Shown: positions 21,099 to 31,621, counted from the first letter of the stretch. The stretch: DNA of 64,000 nucleotides from Ascarosepion bandense (GCA_037127315.1 JBBBDQ010001686.1:697001-761000); one strand, 5' to 3'. Notes: a model not told the origin generated them from the sequence alone. Numbers and translations: made by a program.

Positions 21099-24000
21099 TT
21101 TTTTTAATCATTTCACACCAAGCAAGGCATTACACTGCCACTATTGCGCTTGGGGCTACATAGGGGGAGGTAAATAGGAAGATATAGGAAATGTCAGAAG
21201 TAGGGTGATAGATAGTTGGGTGGGTGGGAAGAGTGTTTGAAAGAATGGAAGTTAGTGTGTTTGAAAGAATGGAGCCTAGTGTGTTAGGAGGTGTCTATTG
21301 ACCTTACATTTAAACTCCTGGAGATTGTAGCCGTCGGGGAAGCAGTCATGTGGAAGAGAATTCCACAGTCGGGAAGTGCGAGAAAAGAAACTGTTGGAGT
21401 AGAAATTGCGGTTGCATTTTCACTGTAAAAGGGTGGGATCTAGTTGCTAATCTAGTATCTCGTGCAAATTCGAACCTAGGGGGCACCAGTGATCTAAGTT
21501 CATCGGAGCAGAAGCCGTGAAAGTATTTATAGAAGAGACACAGGGAGGCCACGTCGCGCCGGCGAGAGAGAAACTGCAGGCGGTCTGCTAAGTCGGTATC
21601 GATCACATTACAGACCCTCCGCTGTACCTTCTCTAGAAGCCCAAGGAGAATAGCAGGGGCACCCGACCAGATATGGCAGCAGTATTCAATGCACGGGCAG
21701 ATGGTAGATTTATAAATGTGCAGGATAAATTCAGACGGAATAAACCTCCGGGCCCTGCACAGAGAACCGACTTTCATAGCAGCGGATTTAGCAATGGATT
21801 CGATATAGTCATTCCACTTGAGGTCCGCTGAGAGTGTGAGACCAAGGAGGCGTAGTGTTTTACTCTCTGGGTGGCAAGCCTGGTCCATGCTAATAGGAGG
21901 GAGGTGCGATTGTCTATGCTGATTAATTGATAGTAGCTTCGTTTTAGAAGCATTAAAATTTACGAGCCATTTCTTACCCCAGTCCACTCCGGATTGGAGG
22001 TGCTTTCCAAGCTCGGCTGCAAGGTTGGTTTTGTCGCCCGCACCAGATTTTTGGTCGAGGCGAGAATAAACTGTGGTGTCATCGGCGTACATACCTACTT
22101 GGGATCTTATGGTATCAGGGAGATCATTAACGTAGCTCAGAAAGAGCGTAGGATCTAGGATAGAGCTTTGAGGGGCACCCGCGTTCGTATGGAGGCATGT
22201 CCGTTTAATATCACTTTCAATGTGCGGTTAGATAGGAATGACTGGATTAGTTCAAACAATTGTCCAGCTATACCATAGCTCCGCAGTTTGCATAGAAGGC
22301 CAGCATGCCAGACTCTGTCGAACGATTTAGAGATATCCAAGGCAACGGTTCGGACTTCACCATTCCTATCGAGTGCCTGATATATGTACTCGGTGATGGT
22401 CGTTAGCATATCAGCAGTAGACCTGGTGAAGCGGAAGCCATACTGTTTGTCTGAGAGGAACCCGTGGGCCGTGAGATGCTGAACGACCTCGGCGTTGATA
22501 ATGGCTTCGAATACTTTGCCGAAGATCGGAAGAAGGCTGATAGGTCGGTAATTTGCGGGATCAGTGTTTTTAAATATAGGAACTACAGAGGAAGATTTCC
22601 AACAGGCAGAAAAGCAGGAAGCAGATAGGCAGGGGTTGTAGAGCTTAGAAAGTACAGAGGAAATTTCGGGGGCACATTTCTTTAAGACTATGATTGGAAT
22701 TCCGTCCCCTCCGCTCGCTTTGTGAGGGTCAAGTTTTGAGATTATCTTAGAGACAAGCGAGGGTGTAATATGGACGTCATTCAGTTGAGCATCAGTTCTA
22801 GGTGGGAAGTCGGGTGTAGAAACTCCAGACGAGTCCAGACTCGAATTATTCGAGAATCTGCGGGCAAAGCTTTCAGCCTTCTCCGCTGGGGAGGTGAGGA
22901 CCTCTAATTTGTTTATTAGTGGGGGTATTGTGGACTCTTTTACAGAGTCGCCAGTCGTCCTTGGTGCCGAACTTAGAGGATGCTATGCGTTGCTTCATTC
23001 TGGCAGCAAATAACATCTTAGCATCGTTAAATATCTTTTTACACTTATTACGAGCTGAAGCGAAAAAGGCGTCTGTTTTGGTCCGACGCGTAGCTACGAT
23101 AGAGTCGGAAGAAATGATTCCGGTGGGCAATGGCGGCCGAGCAAGCGGGCGAGAACCATGGAGACGAATGAGATTTACGCTGAAATTTCTTGGCAGGGAT
23201 GAAAGCATCGATTCCAGCCTTAACCCAGGAGGAGACGTCAGATGCACATTCTTCGATGGGAAGACTAAAAACGTTGTTCCAAGGAACGTCACAGAGGAAG
23301 TCTCGGAACGAATCCCAGTCTGCTCTTTGGTAGCAGTAGGATATTATACTTGTCTGGGTTTCATGGGTCGGGCGGGAGTGGAGTGAAATATTGACGGACA
23401 CTACAGTGTGGTCAGAGTTTCCGAGTGGGCAGAGTTGTCTGGTCATGCAAGAGTCTGGGATGGGAGTGAAGCAGAGGTCTAGCAGTGAGTCCCTTCCGTT
23501 AGGGTTGTCGGAGAAACGCGTGGGGAAGTTCACCACTTGCGTAAGGGATTGGGTTATTGAAAAATTCATGGTGTGGACACCAGCAGGTTCGGTGCAGAGT
23601 TCTCCAGCCACTTGGTGTGGTGGGCGTTAAAGTCACCAAACACAAATATATGGGCGGAGGGGTGGGAAGAAATGACTGTCAATGTTGTCAGAGACACTGT
23701 CAAGTAGCGAACAGTCAAGGGAGGAAGGGGAGCGGTAGAGAAAGAAGAGATAGCTAATCGAGCTTAGAAGTGAGAGGCGGAAGTACATGAAAGAATGATC
23801 CGGGGATTCAAGGGATGTCGCCCTAGCTAGGGGAAGGTGTTCGCTGACATACACACCAAGCCCATGCATATGAACATTGGAGTCCTTCCTGAAAAGGGGA
23901 AGGTAGCCAGGAACGTCGAACTCAGAAGAGAGGATAGAAGGGTTAAGATTAGTTTCACATAGGGCCAATATATCAGGTGAGTTAGTGTGAAGGAATGAAT

Positions 24001-24110
24001 CAACGCTGAGGAAGTTAGTGCGGATACCACGTATGTTAGTATAAGCGGTGCAGACGGGTTTAGAATAAAAAGTGTGAGAGGCCGTGAACGTTTTATTTAT
24101 AGTGTATATT
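21099..24110 (-). mobile_element. jockey/CR1-type LINE, endonuclease plus RT
   Basis: Best-preserved element in the window, on the minus strand. In order: an apurinic-like endonuclease (IRGIRTNFLSVDSFLHTNSP, DILALCETNLN, later GNSDHTVVSVNIS with the SDH catalytic motif), a linker, then reverse transcriptase (TVALDISKSFDRVWHAGLLC, a GAPQ-type box, MYADDTTVYSR with the catalytic YADD at about 22.08 kb). The C-terminal conserved region (VIDTDLADRLQ, CLFYKYFHGFCSDELRSLVP) follows. It ends at 21099 with the family 3' terminus and an A-rich tail. At least one frameshift near 22.18 kb separates the RT parts. ORF1 is missing, so it is 5' truncated. It would have mediated target-primed reverse transcription; now inactive. 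Confidence 0.88.
21346..22092 (-). pseudogene. LINE reverse transcriptase, YADD to C-terminus
   Basis: A 248-codon frame starting immediately before MYADDTTVYSRLDQKSG, so the apparent Met start is internal to the RT domain. It contains the palm YADD (two catalytic Asp), WKKW-like thumb residues, FNASKTKLLSIN, LGLTLSADLKWNDYIESIAK, and the C-terminal conserved block. Five dispersed 3' fragments in this window derive from this portion. The last residues are frameshifted relative to other copies (RASRLWNSLP is lost). Confidence 0.85.
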
Positions 24111-24149
24111 TGTTGTTGTTTAAAACTATTATACAAGCAAAATGATATT

Positions 24150-24197
24150 TGTGACGCTACCCGTGTTTCGAGTCTAAGATTGACTCTCTTCAGGTGA
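24150..24197 (-). ncRNA. hammerhead-like motif at PLE-2 3' end
   Basis: Minus strand: core CTGAAGA (24193-24187, fits CUGANGA), stem II GAGTC/GACTC (five pairs), then GAAA (24169-24166) and a downstream GTC. Stem III is only a few pairs and the first stem I positions do not pair, so it is probably degenerate. Confidence 0.45.
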
Positions 24198-25204
24198 ATA
24201 AATTTGTGGTTGTACATATCGGGTTCCTTTTGTTTCTGATGGCCAAATTTATATAATTAAGTTGACTATAATGCTTTTTCTTTGTTTTCTTCCTTCACGA
24301 GCGCGTTAATACCGGCAAACGCGTTTGGAAATTTCATGAACCCGGTATGTGTGCATATATGCGCGTGTGCATGCTATTGTGCATGTACGTGTGTGTCTGC
24401 ATGCGTTTCAGTGTGTGTTTTATGTCTTTTTGTTGAGCGAATGCTTGTATTTGTTTTATAAATCTTTCTTCCTGCATTAATAATATTTCGTTGTATGTAT
24501 TTTGGTAAATAGGAGCAACTTTGAAATTGCCATCACTACATTCATGCATATGTTGGGAGACATATAGGTTCCTGTTGTATGACATTCTTATATTGCTTTT
24601 ATGAAGGGATATTCTATTGTTCAAGCATTGTGTCGCTCCCACGTATATCGTTGCGCATTTGTCGCATTTTAGAGCGTAAACTACATTTTTCGAGTTGGAG
24701 GTCAGAGCCGATTTTATTTCGAATGTAGTTGCGTTTTCGAACTGGAAGTGTTTTCCTTCTATTATTATGTTGCAAACTCCGCATCTTTCTTTGTTGCATT
24801 TTGTGACTCCCTGTGTTGTGTGTGTTATTTGATTTTCGATGAGGTTAGGATATCTTTTAAATTTTTGGGCTGGCTTTCGTTGTTAATTATTTTGGTTGTC
24901 TTTAAGATTTCTTTTATTTTTTTATTATTGTTGAGTAATTCCATGTGGGTTTTGATCTTTGTGAATAATTCTGGATTTTGTTTTGTTTGATTGTGGAAAC
25001 ATATGCGAGAATGTTTTCTTCTTTCTCGTGTTTTTCTTATTGTTTTTTTGGTTTCCGGAGGAATTCTAATGGTATTTTTCTGCTAGCTGAAACCCCTTGT
25101 TTATTAGTGAGGTGGGGTATCCTCTTTGTATTGTTTTTCGTAGTTCTACTAGGCGTATTTTACGGAGAGTTTTTTTATGGTAGATATCTTTATGTTAACG
25201 TCTC

Positions 25205-25245
25205 TGTAACCTCTCTGAAGATGGCTCATATGAGCCGAAAGATTA
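25205..25245 (+). ncRNA. hammerhead-like core fragment
   Basis: CTGAAGA, a single T, stem GGCTC/GAGCC with loop ATAT, then GAAAG. Core strands and stem II are present; I see no convincing stems I and III. The extra base before stem II is shared with the 33.4 kb motifs. Confidence 0.3.
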
Positions 25246-25392
25246 GAACCGGCAAAATAAAAACATATCCAAATGTTGAACAATTTTTGTCTTTATTTTC
25301 ACCTATAATTAAAGCCACAATAGGATGTTTAAAACCGCTCATGATTAAACGTAATAGACATTCATTGTCTATTATTTTTAACAATATATGTT

Positions 25393-25394
<2 letters not shown>

Positions 25395-25434
<40 letters not shown>
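25395..25434. repeat. (AT)n microsatellite
   Basis: Pure AT tract beside a segment (AATTAAAGCC, CTCATGATTAAACGTAATAG) that recurs at 36.74-36.80 kb. Confidence 0.95.
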
Positions 25435-25435
<1 letters not shown>

Positions 25436-25534
25436 ATTGCATATATACTTAGATGTTGTTATTCAGATAATATGCCTTCTCATTGATTCTAATCAAACAA
25501 TACTGTGAATAATCATGAGAGAATTAGAAGTCCT

Positions 25535-25719
25535 ATCCTTTGTGGCGGCCAGAAATTTTATAACATTTTATATGCTAACAACACAATTGATAGCAAACAT
25601 GGAAAGGTAATTACAGGCACTCTTAGTAAAGAACGGTGAGAAGAAAGGACTAAACATCAATTCTAATAAGATATTTTTGTCAGCAAAAGAAGCAGTTCAA
25701 GATGCGAATTCAGTCTAAG
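25535..25719 (+). mobile_element. RTE-type LINE palm fragment
   Basis: The plus strand reads GGQKFYNILYANNTI, equivalent to the NNIRYVDDTVLIAD segment of the RTE copy at 13-14 kb but with both catalytic Asp replaced by Asn. The conserved KKGLNINSNKT-like segment follows. It is separated from its continuation at 26.05 kb by a SINE. Confidence 0.6.
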
Positions 25720-25728
25720 ATCTAAATT

Positions 25729-26039
25729 CTCTCAGTTAACTGCCATACGTGTTACACGCTTTGGGCGATCATGTCTCTTTCAAAAAATGACTGACTGGAC
25801 AGACGATTATCTGCAGTAGGTTACCATTGCTTTTTTGCGGTAGACTGGTTTCCAGCCAAGGCAATAGAATCTAATCTGTTGTATTATTTAACCCACAACT
25901 GGAGGGAATAGAGTGATTAATATCTTTCGCAGGGGTATTTGTGTGTAGGTGAATGCAAGGAATTCAACTGGAATTTTAACTCGGTTTCCCGATTTGTCGT
26001 TCTGAGCCGATTTCCACTTTCCCACAACGCACATCCTCT
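25729..26039 (-). mobile_element. SINE family A inserted in an RTE copy
   Basis: Complete minus-oriented SINE: tRNA-like head near 25.97-26.03 kb, body with TATTATTTAACCCACAACTG, and a 3' end with AACTGCCATACGTGTTACAC. ATCTAAATT occurs on both sides (25720-25728 and 26040-26048), a plausible target-site duplication. RTE coding sequence resumes after it. Confidence 0.8.
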
Positions 26040-26048
26040 ATCTAAATT

Positions 26049-26235
26049 AAGTAAGGGAAAAAAAAGGTAAGTGCTTAGGAAGTGTCCAAAAAGCCGACGG
26101 AAAGGGCAACATAGAAATCCGAACATGCATTCAAATAGCGAAAGATGCTTTCCAAACGCTAAGCAAAGTATTAAGAAACAATAAAATTTTGTTTGAAATA
26201 AAGAAAACAGTACTGATATATTATGTAACTTGCAG
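26049..26235 (+). mobile_element. RTE-type LINE, continuation
   Basis: The plus strand encodes QIAKDAFQTLSKVLRNNKIL followed by FEIKKTVLIYYVTC, matching AKEAFQKLNKLLRNR ... DCYVLS of the copy at 1.2-1.5 kb. It is the downstream half of the fragment at 25.54 kb. Confidence 0.7.
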
Positions 26236-26615
26236 TATAGCCCGGCGTTGCTCGGGTGTAATGAAAGCTTTAAAACTAATCCATGGTCCTGGAGCTCAGA
26301 CTCTTTGGACGTTGGCACGGAAGACTAAAATGCAATAGTTGTTTCCAGTTAAAGCGAAACCGTAGACTGAAAGAAAAATGAATGGATTTAAGTCAAATTG
26401 CGATTTCCTGGTATCGATATCAAATAAGTTTTTTTCGTCGTAAACTGAATTTTGAAGGCTAAATAAGTCCTCTGAGTAAATGGTATCATGGCTGAGACTA
26501 AGAACTACAATTATACCTACTTAGAGCCAAACCCGAAGCAAAAACTAAAAAAAAAAAACGGCTGAAAAAATACAGACATACAAGCAGATAAACAGACACA
26601 CACACAAACATCTTG

Positions 26616-26676
<61 letters not shown>

Positions 26677-27000
26677 CGATTTTCTGCACTATTGTAAGAA
26701 CTGCAACCTTGAAACTTCTGAATATCTTTTCTTATATCTTTGTCTATGTGTCTATCAAATTTGATTAAAATCGGACGACTCCTTTTTTAACCCGATTTTT
26801 TCGATTATCGATTTTCGATATTTGTCTGGGATACCACAACCTAAAACCTAGCTAAGAACACTCGCAGACGCGTATAGTACAACTGTGTAAATTTTCAAGA
26901 AAATTGGTTCAGCCGTTTCGAAGTCTATAGGTAACGGACGTACACACACAGACACACACACACACACAGACAAATTTCCATTTATAAATAAGTTTAGATA
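26236..27000 (+). repeat. dispersed repeat, CCCGGCGTTGCTCGGG head, ACAC tail
   Basis: Starts AGCCCGGCGTTGCTCGGGTG and ends with a (CA)-rich stretch and TTTATAAATAAGTTTAGATA. The 3' half, including AAAATTGGTTCAGCCGTTTC, recurs at 61.41-61.73 kb, also after an (AT)n tract, and its last part again at 27.14-27.23 kb. The class is unknown to me. An (AT)n tract sits inside at 26619-26672. Confidence 0.65.
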
Positions 27001-27141
27001 TATCTATCAATTTTAGTCAAGTCATATATATCTATCTGTATATCTGTATATCTCAGTCACTTCACTATCTATCTATCTGTCTATCTATGGGCACGAGTTC
27101 ACGAGACCATGGTTCGAATCTCACCATCTTCTCTTTGTAAC

Positions 27142-27202
<61 letters not shown>

Positions 27203-27236
27203 GTTCCATTTATAAATAAGTTTAGATGTCCGTACT
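27001..27236. repeat. (AC)n and short microsatellites, repeat tail
   Basis: CTAT/CTGT-rich stretch, a B-box-like GGTTCGAATCTCACC at 27112, then an AC dinucleotide tract (27143-27199) followed by the TTTATAAATAAGTTTAGAT terminus of the preceding family. Confidence 0.75.
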
Positions 27237-27304
27237 CTTATCTGCTACTGAATGAGCCACAATCTGATCAGAGATGGAGAAATGACTTGGACTAACAGAA
27301 TTGT

Positions 27305-27423
27305 GTCTACGGCTATCTCGTGTTGAATACACCGGTTCCCGTCCGATCACCGAAGTTAAGCAACATCGAGCCTGGTCAATATTTAATGGATGACCATTTG
27401 GAAATACCAGGTGTTGTAAACGT
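27305..27423 (+). pseudogene. 5S rRNA-derived relic
   Basis: Full-length similarity to 5S rRNA: GTCTACGGCTATCTCG, then CCGATCACCGAAGTTAAGCA (the internal A-box region), GATGACC and ATACCAGGTGTTGTAAA. Several conserved G/C positions are lost (CATTTGGAAATACC instead of CCTGGGAATACC), so it is not a functional gene. It is followed directly by sequence that looks like an RTE 5' region, so it may be the pol III-type head of a SINE or LINE rather than a stray gene copy. Confidence 0.8.
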
Positions 27424-27900
27424 AAGGACCGAGAATGGTCCACCGGTCCTCCGGGTTTGGGGTTTGGGTACAGGGTTAACAACCCTGTTCCGTTAAAAAA
27501 CAGTTTGTTACAGAAACAGCAACGAAAAGTTGCTGCCCTATGCACCATCTGGGTGTGATGGATAAATGATGATAATGAACAGAATTGTGGTTCTACAGAA
27601 GAATGCTGGGAATATCATGCATTGAACACGCGATTCGAGAAGAAAGTGTGACAAAAAGGACACATAGGGAGCACGAAAAAGTTGAAATTTCTAGAGCATA
27701 TAATGAGGAAAGAGGACTCGGAAAATTTAACACTCATAAAACATTGAAGAAAAAAGAGACAAAGGAAAACAGCTCATACCCTCGCTAACCATCTTGTGTA
27801 AATGGACGGAAAAAAGTTGTAAAGAGCCATCATCGCCCATGCCATGAGGGAAAACGAGAAACAGAGGTGGTCTAGGTGCACTATATGATGCATCGAATCC
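27424..27900 (+). mobile_element. RTE-type LINE, 5' region joined to 3' coding
   Basis: 27424-27560 (GGGTTAACAACCCTGTT, GAAACAGCAACGAAAAGTTG) looks like an RTE 5' leader. At about 27575 it jumps to the C-terminal RTE coding region: MWFYRRMLGISCIEHAI, then KVEISRAYNEERGLGKFNTH and a REHEK stretch. The RT and endonuclease in between are deleted. Confidence 0.6.
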
Positions 27901-28046
27901 GGAAGTAAGTTCTTATATTTCGGTGATTAGCAAAATGAAGAAGATACAATATCACCATTGCCAGGTTTCCATCGAAGAAATTAAAATTAAAAAGAACGAT
28001 TGAAAAGCAAAAAAGAAAAGAAAACTGTAAAAACACCACAATCTGA

Positions 28047-28351
28047 GTCTGTTGTGGTTCAGTGGATATCGGCTCGAGACAAGAAATCGGGGAGCCGTGT
28101 TCAAATCCCAGTTGAATTCATTGCATTCATTTACGCGCAAATAGCCTTGAGAAAGGTATTAATCCGTCTCTTCCTTCCAGTTATGGGTTAAATAATAGGA
28201 CGGATTGGGTTCTATAGCCTTTGCTGGCAACCAATCTACCGCAGAAAGCAATGGCAACTTCTGCGGGATAATCTTCTGCCCAGTCAGTCATGTCTCTTTA
28301 GTGACATGATCGCCCAAGCGTGTTTCAGGTATAGCACTTAACTGGCTGACT
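28047..28351 (+). mobile_element. SINE family A, full-length monomer
   Basis: Cleanest monomer. A box TGTGGTTCAGTGG (28053), B box GTGTTCAAATCCCAG (28099), then body TATGGGTTAAATAATAGGAC, GGTTCTATAGCC, GGGATAATCTTCTGCCCAGT, and a 3' tail with CATGTCTCTTTAGTGACATG (self-complementary) and ACTTAACTGGCTGACTAG. About 305 bp; no internal linker. The tRNA-like head implies pol III transcription. Confidence 0.85.
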
Positions 28352-28976
28352 AGTAGTTTTGAAATTTGTGATTCAAAAAAATATAAATTTCACGGACTTT
28401 CTATTCGAGCCAATTCAAAACATTCTGAATACGCAGATTTTAACGCTGCTTGAAACTGCTTTCTGTAGTCTAAGGATCCATAATCTAACCTCTTAGGGGC
28501 TCGGTTCAGTCAGGCGTTCTCATTTGAAAAGCTTTCGACTCGACTGTTGCAGGAGGCCATTTGTTTTCTACAATGCGTTTCTAATCCGTTTAACACCACT
28601 CACCACTCTCCTCATTAATATCCGATTTTTCTGCGTGTCTAGCCTACTTTCACTTTCACTTTCACTTTGAGTTCACAGAAATGTTTTTGATATTATCTTC
28701 GTAGGAAGGGAATAAAATAAGGGATATTAACATACAAGATTTACATTCAGGCAGTCAAACCTGTGCATGCCATCCACTGTAAACACTTTAAAGTACAGAC
28801 ATACAAACACTTCAATCTACATCTTTGTAAAGGCATGCGCTGAAACAATATTTGTAAATGTAGAATGGTATATTGGCCCATAAGTGTGGTTAAGAAGTAT
28901 TTAAAAGTAAATAGATTTAGGAATGAAGACTACTTAGCTTATATATACATAGATACACACACATACACTCAACCCA

Positions 28977-28978
<2 letters not shown>
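28352..28978. other. unassigned sequence
   Basis: No gene or family seen. A short CACTTT hexamer repeat lies at 28645-28670. Confidence 0.4.

Positions 28979-29025
<47 letters not shown>
28979..29025. repeat. (AT)n microsatellite
   Basis: Pure AT tract at the 3' end of the hammerhead-bearing SINE that follows. Confidence 0.97.
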
Positions 29026-29027
<2 letters not shown>

Positions 29028-29332
29028 CATCCGCAGACAGATCTGTTTCGCCGTATCACAGCTCATCAGTACGGTTAGACTCCCATTGCTTTTTTACCCA
29101 GGATTGAAACCCGACCGAAATGGCGTCAGTCGGCGACTCTACCCCTGGGCTATGGGCGTTCGGTGGAAGTAGGCAGACTTTTTAGCGCATATCATTATAC
29201 GCGCCCAATAGCTAGAGCGCTCTAATTCATTTCACTGAATGAGCGATGCGTACATGTCAGAGTAGCTACTGTTTATCAAAGTCTACTATTTTTCCAGAGT
29301 GCTCAATCAGGGTGTGAGAGCGTAAAGGGATG
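29026..29332 (-). mobile_element. SINE family C with 3' hammerhead motif
   Basis: On the minus strand: a ~170-bp leader, a tRNA-like core with A box TAGCCCAGGGGTAGAGTCG (29152-29134) and B box GGTCGGGTTTCAATCCTGG (about 29116-29098), then a hammerhead-type module ending at 29031 and an (AT)n tail. A second near-full copy lies at 32870-33155 and a shorter plus-strand copy at 31027-31133. All are followed by a microsatellite. The arrangement of a pol III promoter plus a self-cleaving motif parallels the Sm-alpha SINE-like repeats of schistosomes and metazoan retrozymes. Confidence 0.75.
29031..29074 (-). ncRNA. hammerhead ribozyme candidate (type I layout)
   Basis: Minus strand. Stem I CCGTA (29074-29070) with TGCGG (29035-29031), five pairs including one G-U. 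Core CTGATGA (29069-29063); stem II GCTG/CGGC with loop TGATA; GAAA (29050-29047); stem III ACA/TGT closed by GATC; cleavage-site C at 29036. All consensus core bases are present. The short stem III is typical of retroelement hammerheads. Confidence 0.75.
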
Positions 29333-29640
29333 AGCCTCTTCACACGTTTAATAGATGTGGGTGGAGTGTATATATATATATATGTAGGCATGGAAATAAT
29401 TAGTAATTAAGTATACATATGTGTATAACCGCAGGAACACACCGATATATAAATATTTAAGTCGTGTTAATAGAACAATTCTCAGTGTAATATAACAGAG
29501 CTATAAATGAAACTCCGAGTCGTGCTATAAATATAGGATAATATATATATATATATATATATAATACGAAAGTGAAAGAACAAATAGATTAAAAACTATT
29601 TTTTATGCATTTATTTTTATAAGGATTATAATACTGCACA
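29333..29640. other. LINE tail scrap and AT-rich sequence
   Basis: 29328-29368 (GGGATGAGCCTCTTCACACG, AATAGATGTGGGTGGAG) is a scrap of the LINE 3' region seen at 2.5 and 61.3 kb. The rest is AT-rich with an (AT)n tract at 29540-29562. Confidence 0.5.
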
Positions 29641-29882
29641 ATAACATTTGTTCTGTTCTGGTGTCCAGTTTTTGTGCTCTCTTCCCCATGCTAGTCTCTT
29701 CTTCTTATTGGCTGACCCAAGCAAAAGCTTCGTGGCTGCCTTGTAAAATTTTGCAAAGTAATAATAACACAAGAAACATTTTATTTAGAAATATCTACTT
29801 GGCAATAAATACTAAAAATATTATGAAATCCATCATCTTTTTAAAACTGGGGTGGCCTAATAATTATGGCCGGTAGTGTAGC
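29640..29882 (-). mobile_element. possible Tc1/mariner terminal fragment
   Basis: Read on the minus strand the end at 29880 is TACACTACCGGCCATAATTA then TTAGGCCACCCC, which resembles Tc1-type terminal inverted repeats. The opposite end and a transposase were not found, so it is a single-ended remnant. Confidence 0.35.
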
Positions 29883-30885
29883 CTGAATCAAAATTAAAGG
29901 TTTTGAAGTTGCATGAAGTGAATTAATGAATTCAAAGTTATTTCTTCAAATTTTTCATTATGTTTTATAAGCTGGACGGGTGGTCCATATAGTTTAGGCC
30001 CAGCTGCTCTATTAATCCTGCGCAAGGGCTAGCTTAAAAATCCGTAAGGAGTGAGGCATGTAGCTAGTTTCAAATACGACGCATCCTCTATAATAATAAT
30101 ATATGAAGTAATGAAATATCAGATTAAAATTAAATCTGTTTATTCTTTAACCATGTTGTTTATGTACCGTATAAAAAAACTGAGCAGAATATAATCAGAT
30201 TGAACATTACTTGTATCGTTCTTCGTGGCTGAGCGATAGGGCACGCGGGATTAAACAGCGATTTTTCTTAGAAAGGTAAACGAGGAATACATTTTTATTA
30301 CTAGGATTTCTCGAATGCAAAGCTCAAACGAAGATAGACACACTGCTTCAGAAATAAAAAATGCTGCGTCTATTTCAAAGTATCCATTATAATAAGGTTT
30401 GAAGTGTGTAACGATTTACTAAGCGTAGCTTAGATCTGGCACAAGGCCGAAAGTAAGGAGAACCAAGAGATAATCAAACTCCCTATTCAGTTATAATTTT
30501 TAACCTGAATCCATCAAACATTACACCTCGTAGAAATGCCCAAGTTTGGAGTATATAATTATACATAATCTTCTCTCATATATATCTTGTCATCTTGTAA
30601 TTTAAAAACATCAACTTAATTTAAGATCCAAGAAGATTAAGATTTGAAGAACTCCGTTTTCGGTCTGAACTGGAATTTTGGCCAAAATCAGAGTTTCAGG
30701 TTTTGGGCATAATTGTACTTCTAGCTTGAATCACAGTGAAAGTGAGTCGTTGAAATCTCATTGAGTGAACTGAAGAATTCAAATTATTTCTTCAAAATTA
30801 TCATTACTATTTACTAACCTAGACCAGAGGTTCCTATAGTTTTTGATTGGAGGCCCAGTTATACATTTACATAGAAATTATTTTG
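29883..30885. other. unassigned; contains a SINE-B-like scrap
   Basis: About 30410-30540 (minus) contains CTAAGCGTAGCTTAGATCTG, a GGCACAAGGCCGAAAGTA stretch and a B-box-like region, a decayed SINE family B copy. The remainder has no recognised feature; two ~60-bp segments (29930-29965 and 30776-30806) share a GAATTCAAA-TTATTTCTTCAAA motif. Confidence 0.4.
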
Positions 30886-30887
30886 TC

Positions 30888-30952
<65 letters not shown>
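30888..30952. repeat. (AT)n microsatellite
   Basis: AT tract with one GTATAT interruption; another short tract lies at 31005-31023. Confidence 0.95.
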
Positions 30953-30955
<3 letters not shown>

Positions 30956-31026
30956 CACGTAAAACGAATGCGTGGAATTTGGTAAAAGTTTTCTAATATA
31001 TTAATATATATATATATATATATAGG

Positions 31027-31131
31027 GGTCAGTCGGGAGCGGTTGAGTTTCTATCCCGGCCAGAAGCAACTGGATGTCTACCCACAGTGATGAGCTGTGA
31101 TACAGCGAAACAAACTTATATGTGGGTGACG

Positions 31132-31133
<2 letters not shown>
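31027..31133 (+). mobile_element. SINE family C, 5'-truncated copy
   Basis: Begins within the B-box region (GGTTGAGTTTCTATCCCGG) and runs through the hammerhead-type module into a (GATA)n tract. Opposite orientation to the 29.0 and 32.9 kb copies. Confidence 0.7.
31080..31127 (+). ncRNA. degenerate hammerhead motif
   Basis: Stem I ACCCACA (31080-31086) with TGTGGGT (31121-31127), seven perfect pairs. Core GTGATGA (31087-31093; C3 replaced by G); stem II GCTG/CAGC with loop TGATA; GAAA (31107-31110). Stem III is not clear. Structure largely kept but the core substitution predicts loss of activity. Confidence 0.55.
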
Positions 31134-31190
<57 letters not shown>

Positions 31191-31475
31191 CGAGAGAGAA
31201 AGAAATTTGTGTATGTACATAAACACACACACACACGCACACATATAGAATTAATACAAACGCAGATTGATATTAATACTAACATAGCTAGCTAGCTAGC
31301 TAGCTAGCTAGCTAGCTAGCTAGCTAGATAGATAGATAGATATGAAAACGCAGAGATAGATAGATAGATAGATAAATATAGAGAAAGAAATGTATGTACA
31401 TAAACGCACACACACACGCACACATATATAGAATTAATACAAACGCAGATTAATATTAATACTAACATAGATTGT

Positions 31476-31513
<38 letters not shown>

Positions 31514-31545
31514 TGAGATATAAAACCATATCCATCTAGTCATCC
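31134..31545. repeat. GATA and TAGC arrays with a duplicated spacer
   Basis: (GATA)n at 31134-31190, (TAGC)n at 31287-31328 and (GATA)n at 31474-31513. The spacer between them (GAAAGAAA ... CATAAAC, ACACGCACACATAT, TAATACAAACGCAGATT) occurs twice, at about 31194-31285 and 31382-31471, so the block was duplicated with a ~190-bp period. The TAGC run is a self-complementary tetranucleotide array. Confidence 0.9.
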
Positions 31546-31572
31546 AGATAGTTATAGATATGAACACAGTGC

Positions 31573-31574
<2 letters not shown>

Positions 31575-31618
<44 letters not shown>
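31575..31618. repeat. (AT)n microsatellite
   Basis: Pure AT tract. Confidence 0.95.

Positions 31619-31619
<1 letters not shown>

Positions 31620-31621
<2 letters not shown>

Larger units (their letters stand above)
24111..25300 (-). mobile_element. Penelope-like element with GIY-YIG domain (PLE-2)
   Basis: Minus-strand translation across 24.60-24.80 kb gives CNKERCGVCN, a GKHFQFENATTF stretch, then LKCDKCATIYVGATQCLNNR and SLHKSN. This has the zinc-knuckle-like Cys pairs and the GIY-YIG core (IYVG, Arg in the following helix) of Penelope-like endonucleases. The frame continues in the 102-codon frame 24334-24642 (MHECSDGNFKVAPIYQN, EERFIKQIQAF). RT-proximal sequence lies toward 25.3 kb but is not legible. 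Its 3' end carries a hammerhead-like core at 24.15-24.20 kb. It is fused to the 5' end of the adjacent LINE. Confidence 0.8.

Noticed and set aside
22919..23386. 155-codon plus frame opposite the LINE endonuclease
   Set aside because: Antisense shadow of the LINE coding strand.
27305..27423. Functional 5S rRNA gene
   Set aside because: Several conserved loop and stem positions are changed and no clean terminator follows.
28060..28120. Functional tRNA gene
   Set aside because: A- and B-box motifs are present but the acceptor stem is not, and the sequence continues into a SINE body.
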